A stretch of 64,000 nt of DNA from Aquila chrysaetos chrysaetos. Lineage: Eukaryota; Chordata; Aves; Accipitriformes; Accipitridae. The notes under the pieces were generated by a model. It made no database searches. It was given only the letters and a program-made list of their open reading frames with translations, and had not been told where the DNA came from. Of this stretch, positions 56,499-64,000 are shown in pieces; positions within the stretch are counted from its first letter, which is position 1, and every line of letters begins with the position of its first letter. Position numbers and translations under genes: made by a program. Location: NCBI RefSeq assembly GCF_900496995.4, contig NW_024470325.1:777012-841011 (forward strand), read 5' to 3'.

Positions 56499-58535
56499 CC
56501 TATGGACCTGTGTCTTGGCGGTGGAGAACCTGACCCCTAAATTGTCTGAGCAATCCAAGGAGGATAGCTCTTCCTCACCCACAGTAACCAAGGTCCCAGC
56601 TATTAAGTCAGCCTTTTTCTGTTCAAGGGGAGGGTATGGTACCAAACGAGACTCCCTGGTTCCCATCCTCATGCTGATTCAGCGCCTGGAGAGTCAAGGA
56701 GTGATCAGCAAGGCTCGCTCACCCTGTAATAGACGCATATGGCCACTGCAAAAATCTAACGGAGAGTGGAGGCTAACCACGGACTATCATGGCCTGAACG
56801 AAGTCGTGCCACCGCTGAGTGCTGCCGCATCGGACGTGCTAGAACTCCACTATGAGCTGTAGTCAAAGGCAGCCAAGTGTACGCAACAGTTGACATCAAT
56901 AATGTGTTTTTCTCGATCTGTTTGGCAGCGGAGTGCAGCCCACAGTTTGCTTTCACCTGGACGGCCTTCCAGTACACCTGGAATCGGCTGCCCCAGGGGT
57001 GGAAACACAACCCCACCATTTGGCATGGACTGATCCAGACTGCACTGGACCAGGGCAAAGCTCCAGAACACCTGCAATGTATTGATGACGTCATTGCATG
57101 GGGCAATACAGCAGAGGAAGTGTTTGAGGAAGGGAGAAGAATAATCCAGATGCTTCTGAAAGCTGGTTTTGCCATAAAAGAAAGGAAGGTCAAGGGACCT
57201 GCACAGGAGATCCAGTTTTTAGGAGTAAAATGGCAAGATGGGCATTGTCAGAGCCGAAAGCATGTGATCAATAAAATAACAGAATTGTCACCACCAACTA
57301 ACAAAAAAATAAACACAAGCTTTCTTTGGTGTCACGGGTTTTTGAAGAACGCATATTCCAAATTACAGTCTGATCGTAAGCCCTCTCCATCGAGTGACCG
57401 GGAAGAAGAACGGTTTTGAATGTGCCCCGAGCAGCAACAAGCCTTTGAACAAATTAAACGGGAGATTGTTCGTGCAGTAGCCCTTGGGCCAGTCTGGACA
57501 GGACAAGACGTGAAAAACATGCTTTACACCACAGTCAAGGACCATGGCCCCACCTGGAGCCTCTGGCAGAAAACATCTGGAGAGACTTGAGGTCAGCCTC
57601 TAGTGTTTTGGAGCCGCGGTTATGGAGGGTCCAAGGCCCGCTACGCTCCAATGGAAAAGAAAATATTGGCAGCATGTGAAGGGTTTCAAGCCCCTTCAGA
57701 AGTAGTTGGTCCTGCAGCACAGCTCATCTTGGCACCCTGAGTGCCCGGGCTGGATGTTCAAAGGGAACGTCCCCTCTATGCATCACGCAGCTGATGCTAC
57801 ATGGAGTAAGTGGGTCATGCTGATAGCGCAACGGGCTCGAATGGGAAACGCCGACTGCCCAGGAGTCTTGGAAGTGATCGCGGACTGGCCAGAAGGCCAA
57901 AACTTTGGAGTGTCACCAGAGGCGGCGACTTGTGCTGAAGAGGTCCCGCTGTGTAATAAATTACCAGAAAAAAGAGAAGCAAGGTGCCCTGTTTACAGGT
58001 GCGTCCTGTCATATTGTCAGAAAACATCGGAGGTGGAAAGGTGCCACGTGGAGTCCTACAGAAAAGTCGCAGAAACTGCTCAAGGAGAAGGTGGAGTCAC
58101 TTTGAAGAGGTGAGAGCCACGGAGCTGGCTTTAGATTTTTGCTGAACAAGAAAAGTGGCCGGTCCTTAATCTCTGTATTGACCCGCGGACGGTGGTAAAT
58201 GCTCCGTGGGGCTGGCTACAGCAGCAGTAGGAAGCAGACCACCGGGCAGCACGGAGGCAAACCCAGCTGGGCTGCCGAATCGCGGCAAGGTGTTGCTGCC
58301 TGGGTGGAGAACCCGGTTGTAAAAGTACGTCACGTAGATGCTCGCGTACCCAAGAGTCGTGTCGCTGAAGGTCATCGAAACGACGAGCAGGTGGACCAGG
58401 CTGCTGGAATGGAAGTGGCTCAGGTGGGTCTGGACTGGGAAACATAAGGACGTGCCCGTGACACGTCGGGACGATTCGGAAGGCGTGCAACGTACAAATG
58501 GGCTTGTGAGCAAGGGGTGGACTTGACCTTGATGC
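56499..58535 (+). mobile_element. ERVL pol fragment (RT to RNase H), old
   Basis: Parallels copies A and B from the start of RT (SLVPILMLIQRLESQGVISK, NGEWRLTTDYHGLNE) through the IDDV block to the segment before integrase. It is clearly more diverged and broken in many places. It has no LTRs of its own in matching orientation. Fossil, older than copies A and B. Confidence 0.88.
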
Positions 58536-58554
58536 CGACCTTTGCGGTGGAGCG

Positions 58555-58672
58555 TGGACCAGTCGGCTGCCTTTGAAAAACTTAAATGAGTCTTCTTGAC
58601 AGCCCCGGCACTTGGCCTCCAAATGGTGACAAACCGTTTACCTTATACGTACGTGAAAGAGAAGGAGCCGCC
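58555..58672 (+). mobile_element. Class I ERV pol fragment
   Basis: Encodes roughly 'AFEKLK', 'APALGLQ' and 'KPFTLYVREREG', matching the end of RT in gammaretrovirus-like elements. About 120 bp. Fossil. Confidence 0.6.
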
Positions 58673-58689
58673 ACTGCCTCTGGCCGTAT

Positions 58690-58875
58690 GTCCGGCCAAC
58701 TCCCCCCAGTTTATATACTGGGCGTGACATCACACGGTATGGAATACTCTTTGGCCAGTTTGGGCCAGCTGCCCTCGCTGTGTCCCCACTTCTTGTGCCC
58801 CTCCAGCTTTCTCGCTGGGCATGAGAAACTGAAAAATCCTTGACTTTAGTCTAAACACGACTTAGGAACAACTCT
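58690..58875 (-). mobile_element. ERVL-type LTR fragment
   Basis: The minus strand carries AAGAAGTGGGGACACAGCG, GCCAAAGAGTATTCCATACC and a TATATAAAC box, a relative of the LTRs at 12382 and 1438. Opposite orientation to the preceding pol fragment. Fossil. Confidence 0.8.
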
Positions 58876-59360
58876 TGGAGCACTTAGGAGGAACTGGGAG
58901 CACTGGGGGGAGCCAGGGAGCTGCAGTCGGAGCACTTAGGGGGAACTGGGAGCACTGGGGGGAGCCAGGGAGCTGCAGTCAGAGCACTTAGGGGGAACTG
59001 GGAGCACTGGGAGGAGGCAGGGAGCTGCAGTCGGAGCACTTAGGGGGAACTGGGAGCACTGGGGGGAGGCAGGGAGCTGCAGTCGGAGCACTTAGGGGGA
59101 ACTGGGAGCACTGGGGGAGGCAGGGAGCGGCACTGGGAGCACTTAGGGGGAACTGGGAGCACTGGGGGGAGGCAGGGAGCTGCACTCGGAGCACTTAGGG
59201 GGAACTGGGAGCACTGGGGGGAGGCAGGGAGCTGCACTCGGAGCGCTTAGGGGGAACTGGGAGCACTGGGAGGAGGCAGGGAGCTGCACTCGGAGCGCTT
59301 AGGGGGAACGGGGAGCACTGGGGGGAGGCAGGGAGCGGCACTGGGAGCACTGGGAGGAGC
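58876..59360. repeat. 52-bp minisatellite, about nine copies
   Basis: Unit CTTAGGGGGAACTGGGAGCA + CTGGGGGGAGGCAGGGAGCT + GCAGTCGGAGCA; unit starts at 58935, 58987 and 59039 give the period. Confidence 0.95.
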
Positions 59361-59563
59361 CAGGAAGTGTCACTGGGAGCACTGGAGCAGCAGTGGGAGG
59401 GAGGACTGGGAGCACTGGCCACTCCCTCATGCCTCCCAGTTGCCCCACTCCAGCTCCCTCACTGGGTGGGGTCCCTGGGGCAGTGTTTGGGGGAGGGGTC
59501 CCAGGTTTTTAGCCCCGCCCCCTCCTCCCCACCCAGCCGAGAAGGTTTGATTGACAGCTGGCA

Positions 59564-59569
59564 TTTATT
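59564..59569 (-). promoter_or_regulatory. Candidate polyadenylation signal of the lipoxygenase gene
   Basis: The minus strand reads AATAAA, 868 bp beyond the stop codon and just past the minisatellite. It is the first canonical signal I found downstream of the stop. Confidence 0.55.
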
Positions 59570-59589
59570 GAGGGGCTGGGGGGGGTACT

Positions 59590-60415
59590 GGGAAGGGCTG
59601 GGGGATGCTGGGAGTTGGGTGGGGTTATGCTGGGAGTTGGGTGGGGGATGCTGGGGGATACTGGGAGTTGGGTGGGAGATGCTGGGAGTTGGGTGGGGGA
59701 TGCTGGGGGATGCTGGGAGTTGGGTGGGGGATGCTGGGAGTTGGGTGGGGGATGCTGGGGGATACTGGGAGTTGGGTGGGAGATACTGGGAGTTGGGTGG
59801 GGGATGCTGGGGGATACTGGGAGTTGGGTGGGAGATGCTAGGGGATACTGGGAGTTGGGTGGGGGACGCTGGGAGTCGGGTGGGGGATGCTGGGAGTCGG
59901 GTGGGAGATGCTGGGAGTTGGGTGGGGGATGCTGGGAGTTGGGTGGGGGATGCTGGGGGATACTGGGAGTTGGGTGGGAGATGCTGGGAGTTGGGTGGGG
60001 GATGCTGGGAGATACTGGGAGTTGGGTGGGGGATGCTGGGGGATACTGGGAGTTGGGTGGGGGATGCTGGGAGTTGGGTGGGAGATGCTAGGGGATACTG
60101 GGAGTTGGGTGGAAGATGCTGGGAGTCGGGTGGGGGATGCTGGGAGTTGGGTGGGGGATGCTGGGGGATACTGGGAGTTGGGTGGGAGATGCTGGGAGTT
60201 GGGTGGGGGATGCTGGGGGATACTGGGAGTTGGGTGGGAGATACTGGGAGTTGGGTGGGAGATGCTAGGGGATACTGGGAGTTGGGTGGAAGATGCTGGG
60301 AGTCGGGTGGGGGATGCTGGGAGTTGGGTGGGGGATGCTGGGGGATACTGGGAGTTGGGTGGGAGATGCTGGGAGTTGGGTGGGGGATGCTGGGAGATAC
60401 TGGGCGATGCTGGGA
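59590..60415. repeat. G-rich minisatellite in the lipoxygenase 3' UTR
   Basis: Roughly 20-21 bp units GATGCTGGGAGTTGGGTGGG, alternating with 12-13 bp insertions (GATGCTGGGGGATACTGGG). G-runs on the plus strand with 1-5 nt loops fit G-quadruplex rules. It begins about 20 bp after the stop codon of the minus-strand gene and ends before its likely poly(A) signal. Confidence 0.95.
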
Positions 60416-60436
60416 GTGGGGAGCGCCCCCCCCCGC

Positions 60437-63400
60437 TCAGATGGAGATGCTGTTCTCGGTCTCCAGCGGGTTGAGGTAGTTGTATCTGAGCATGGCCACG
60501 TGGTTCCTCTCCTCCAGGAGGTCGCGGATCTCCTCCAGCTCCCCCCGGAAGGTCCGGATGATCCGGCGAGGTTCCGCTTCGGTGAAACGCTCCTCCAGGT
60601 ATTGTCCCAGCAGCCTCTGGGAGGGGACACAGGGACGGGGACCCATCAGCTTTGACCAGTTGAGGTGACTCGAGTCAACTGGAAGCTTCTGGGAATGCTG
60701 GGAGCCGTGGCGGCCACCACCATCGGGGAGTCACAGCCTCGGGGGGCAGCTCTTGAGGTTCCTCAACCCGCCCAGAGCCACCGTTTCTCATGGGACATCA
60801 TCTCTTGAGGTTCCTCAACCCACCCAGCGCCACCGTTTCTCGTGGGACATCATCTCTTGAGGTTCCTCAACCCACCCAGAGCCACCGTTTCTCGTGGGAC
60901 ATCATCTCTTGACGTTCCTCAACCCGCCCAGAGCCACCGTTTCTCGTGGGACATCATCTCTTGACGTTCCTCAACCCACCCAGAGCCACCGTTTCTCATG
61001 GGACATCATCTCTTGAGGTTCCTCAACCCACCCAGAGCCACCGTTTCTCGTGGGACATCATCTCTTGACGTTCCTCAACCCGCCCAGAGCCACCGTTTCT
61101 CGTGGGACATCATCTCTTGACGTTCCTCAACCCACCCAGAGCCACCGTTTCTTGTGGGACATCATCTCTTGACGTTCCTCAACCCACCCAGAGCCACCGT
61201 TTCTTGTGGGACATCATCTCTTGACGTTCCTCAACCTGCCCAGCACCACCACTTCTCGTGGGGCACCTCTTGAGGTTCCTCAACCCACCCAGCGCCACCA
61301 TTTCTCATGGGATATCATCTCTTGAGGTTCCTCAACCCACCCAGAGCCACCGTTTGGGGAGGTCGTGGTGGTGGGGCCACCCTCACCGTGTCATCGAGGC
61401 GGGAGCTGAGGAGGATGAGGGCCACCAGGATGTTGGCGGTGGTGTCCACCTCGGGGAGGGTGTCAAGGAAGTGCTGGAGGAAGGCCTTGCCCTTGGCCAT
61501 TGGCGGCGGGTGGCGCATGGAGGAGGGAGCGTTGGGGACGAAGGCTCCCAGGTCGTACTGCAAGGGGGGGAGAGGGCAGTGGCAGCAGAGGACATCCCGG
61601 TGGCATGGAGATGGGTTGGATGGGGATGTTCTCCAGGGATGGATGGGGAAGTCCCACTGGCATGGAGATGGGATGGATGGGGACATCCCTTCAGCATGGA
61701 GATGGGTTGGATGGGGATGTTCTGCTGGGGTGGGGACATCCTTCCAGCATGGAGAAAGGATGGATGGGGATGTCCCTTTGGCATGGAGATGGTTTGGATG
61801 GGTACGTTCTCCTGAGGTGGAGCAGGGTGGGGACATCCTTCTGGCGTGGAGAAAGGATGGATGGGGATGTCCCTCTGGCACGGGGACAGGTTGGGTGGGG
61901 ACGTTCTCTTGGGGTGCGGTGGGGACATCCTTCCAGCATGGAAAAAGGATGGATGGGGATGTCCCTCCAGCATGGAGACGGGTTGGATGGGGATGTTCTC
62001 CTGGGGTGGGGATATCCTTCCAGCATGGAGAAAGGATGGATGGGGACATCGCTGTGGCATGGGGACAGGTTGGATGGGGACGTTCTGCTGGGGTGGGAAC
62101 ATCCTTCCAGCATGGAGAAAGGATGGATGGGGATGTCCCTTTGGCATGGAGATGGGTTGGACGGGGACGTTCTCCTGAGGTGGAGTGGGAATGTCCCACT
62201 GTCATGGAGAAGGGATGGATGGGGACATTCTCCGAGGTGGAGCGGGGTGGGGACATCCCTCTGGCATGTGGAAAGGATGGATGGGGACGTCCCTTTGGCA
62301 TGGAGATGGGTTGGATGGGGATGTTCTCCTGAGGTGAGGTGGGGACATCCCACTGTCATGGAGATGGGATGGATGGGGATGTCCCTCCAGCATGGAGATG
62401 GGTTGGATGGGGACATCGCTCCAGTGTGGAGAAGCGTTGGATGGGGACGTTCTCCTGAGGTGGAGCGGGGTGGGGACATCCTTCCAACATGGAGAAAGGA
62501 TGGATGGGGATGTCCTTCTGGCATGGGGACAGTCAGGTTGGATGGGGACGTTCTCCTGAGGTTTGGTGGGGATGTCCCTCACCCATGGAGAGGGGATGGA
62601 TGGGGACGTCCCTCTGGCATGGGGACAGGTTGGATGGGGACGTTCTCCTGGGGTGGGGTGGGGACATCCTTCCAACACGGAGAAAGGATGGATGGGAACA
62701 TCCCTTTGGCACGGAGATGGGCTGGACGGGGACGTTCTCCTGAGGTTCAGCGGGAACATCCCACTGTCATGGAGATGGGACGGATGGTGACATCCCTCCA
62801 AGCACGATGCGAGGTGGGACACTGACATCTACTCCCCCTTAGGGTGGGGGACATCCCTCCAGCACCCACAGGCCTCGGAGAGGGCCACCTCTCCGGCGTG
62901 GGTTTTTGGGGGGGACATCTGGTTTTTTTGGGTGCAGATGACTCTGAGGTCCCACCTGCCCGTTGTTGACGGCCGCGTGCTGCACCGAGCAGGTGAACAC
63001 CACCATGGTGAGGAACTTGCCGAGCTCCGCCACCGTCCGCAGCGAGGACGGGATACCTGGAAGGTGGAAAAGGACAATGAAGAACATCACGGATCCCATC
63101 CTTTACTCCTCCCGCCACCCTTAGGGACATCGCGGAGCACCCATGGGTGCAGGAACACCCTACCCGAAGACGTCCTGCTCAAGAAACCATTGACGAAGAT
63201 CTCCATCGCCCACGCCTGCAGCTCGGCGTCCTCGCGTACCGCCGCGTCCTCCTTGTAGCAAAAATCCACGATGGCGGAGACGAACCTACCGGAGGGTGGG
63301 ATTAAGGTGAGTGGGGTGGTCCCGTAGCACCCATGGGACCACCCCGGCCGGTCGTCACCCACCTCCGGATGGCTTCCCAAAGGATCATCCCGTCATCCCA

Positions 63401-63532
63401 GTAGCGGTAGTTGGGAATTTGGGTCATGCCACGTTGGCGGATGTCATCGGGGAGGCAGAGGGAGGCGTAGGTCACCTTCTCCAAGCCCTATCGGACCAGT
63501 AGCAGCAGTCCCTCATAGGTGGCACCCGAGGA
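60437..63532 (-). CDS. Lipoxygenase (arachidonate lipoxygenase family), last five coding exons
   Basis: Iron dioxygenase that adds O2 to polyunsaturated fatty acids. Minus-strand exons: 63363-63532 (170 bp, [33 protein letters not shown]), 63164-63285 (122 bp, [16 protein letters not shown] ... [10 protein letters not shown]), 62956-63056 (101 bp, [20 protein letters not shown]), 61387-61557 (171 bp, [19 protein letters not shown]), 60437-60616 (180 bp, ending ENSISI and TGA). Borders are GT-AG with matching phases, and the sizes agree with those I recall for vertebrate ALOX genes. The iron-ligand H and N of QHAAVN and the C-terminal isoleucine are present; the two other histidines lie in exons beyond the window. 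The ENSISI end favours the ALOX15B/ALOX12B/ALOXE3 branch over ALOX5. One oddity: an in-frame TAG at 63488-63490, 14 codons into the 170-bp exon. So the copy may be a pseudogene, carry a variant or contain an error. Introns and 3' UTR are full of minisatellites. Confidence 0.9.
60749..61360. repeat. 52-bp minisatellite in the last lipoxygenase intron
   Basis: Unit CTCTTGAGGTTCCTCAACCC + ACCCAGAGCCACCGTTTCTC + GTGGGACATCAT, about 11-12 copies, starting at 60750 and 60802. It stops about 25 bp before exon 61387-61557. Confidence 0.95.
61600..62830. repeat. 87-96 bp minisatellite in a lipoxygenase intron
   Basis: Unit contains CATCCTTCCAGCATGGAGAA, GGATGGATGGGGATGTCCC, GGCATGGAGATGGGTTGGAT and GGGGACGTTCTCCTG. 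About 13 units fill nearly the whole intron between exons 61387-61557 and 62956-63056. Long open frames across it are artefacts of the repeat. Confidence 0.95.
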
Positions 63533-63559
63533 CTGGTGGGGAGGGTGGCACCCATGGGT

Positions 63560-64000
63560 GCGCCGAGGAGGAGGAGGCACTGTGGCCTGCCTCCACCCGC
63601 TCCCAGTGCTCCCAGTATACTCCAGCACCCCCGGTTCTTCCCCAGCTCCAACATGGTCTCTAGTGTCCCCCAGGGCTCCCCAGTGCCCCCAGTATACCCC
63701 ACTGTCCCCAGTGCTCTCTCGTGTCCCCCAGCCCATGCTCTCTAGTGTGCCCCAGTGCTCCCAGTATAGCCCAGTGCCCCAAGAGCACAAGTACTCCCCC
63801 AGTGCTCCCAGTATACTCCAGTAACCCCAGTCCTTCCCCAGCTCTGACACGGTCTCTAGTGTCCCCCAGGTCTTCAAGGCTCCCTAGTGCTTCCAGTCTA
63901 CCCCAGTGCTCACAAGTGCTCCCAGGGCACCAATACTCCAAGTATCACCCCACCCAGTGCTCCCAGTATACCCCAGTGGCCCCCAGTGCTCCCAGTGCAC
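63560..64000. repeat. Short-period minisatellite, CCCAGTGCTCCCAGTATACC type
   Basis: Degenerate units of about 10-30 bp built on CCAGTGCTCCCAGTATA. It fills the intron upstream of the first visible lipoxygenase exon and runs off the window. No further exon recognised in it. Confidence 0.85.

Noticed and set aside
59367-60479. A 370-codon open frame rich in GDTGSWVGDAG
   Set aside because: It simply reads through the G-rich minisatellite; unit length and absence of stops in the unit explain it, and several other frames are equally open.
58876-61360. Regular direct repeats that might suggest a CRISPR-like array
   Set aside because: The repeats are contiguous with no unique spacers, and the context is clearly vertebrate.
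61307-62825. Long repetitive frames on both strands within the lipoxygenase intron (300-440 codons)
   Set aside because: They follow the 87-96 bp repeat in several frames at once and lie between well-supported lipoxygenase exons.

Overview
The window looks like avian nuclear DNA, probably from a Neoaves-type bird and a GC-rich microchromosome. The evidence is abundant CR1 LINE pieces, bird-type class II and class III (ERVL/spuma-like) endogenous retroviruses and solo LTRs, an OR14-like olfactory receptor relic, vertebrate tRNA genes, short introns and many GC-rich minisatellites. No bacterial, viral-genome or CRISPR organisation is present.

Layout. 1-7.7 kb: old repeats (LTRs, CR1) and an olfactory-receptor tail fragment. 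7.7-12.3 kb: one solo LTR, tRNA-Phe(GAA), tRNA-Ala(CGC), and on the minus strand the transmembrane exon plus four cytoplasmic-tail exons of a group B scavenger receptor (CD163/WC1 type). 12.4-22.06 kb: a class III ERV (copy A, minus strand) followed by minisatellite. This block reappears, inverted, at 37.79-47.41 kb (minisatellite then ERV copy B, plus strand). The two arms form an inverted repeat of about 9.6 kb per arm around a 15.7 kb spacer. The spacer carries a solo LTR with a perfect target duplication, an OR14-like pseudogene, a nested alpharetrovirus-like element and more satellite. 48-51.7 kb: largely unassigned. 51.7-54.3 kb: a five-exon gene for a small secreted peptide precursor with a dibasic cleavage site and a recently duplicated microexon. 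54.8-58.9 kb: CR1 3' ends and ERV pol fragments. 58.9-64 kb: the last five coding exons of a lipoxygenase (ALOX family, minus strand), whose introns and 3' untranslated region are filled with minisatellites.

Three host loci seem worth attention: the scavenger-receptor tail, which stops 118 bp from the ERV edge with no ectodomain exons anywhere in the window; the secreted-peptide gene, whose duplicated exon shows only replacement changes; and the lipoxygenase, which has good splice sites and iron ligands but one in-frame stop. The satellite has internal logic: a 32-bp unit and a 150-190 bp higher-order unit apparently built from diverged copies of the same 32-mer. The ERVs are treated as fossils. 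The genes do not form an obvious pathway; they are neighbours in a repeat-rich, rearranged region. Boundaries of old repeats are approximate.
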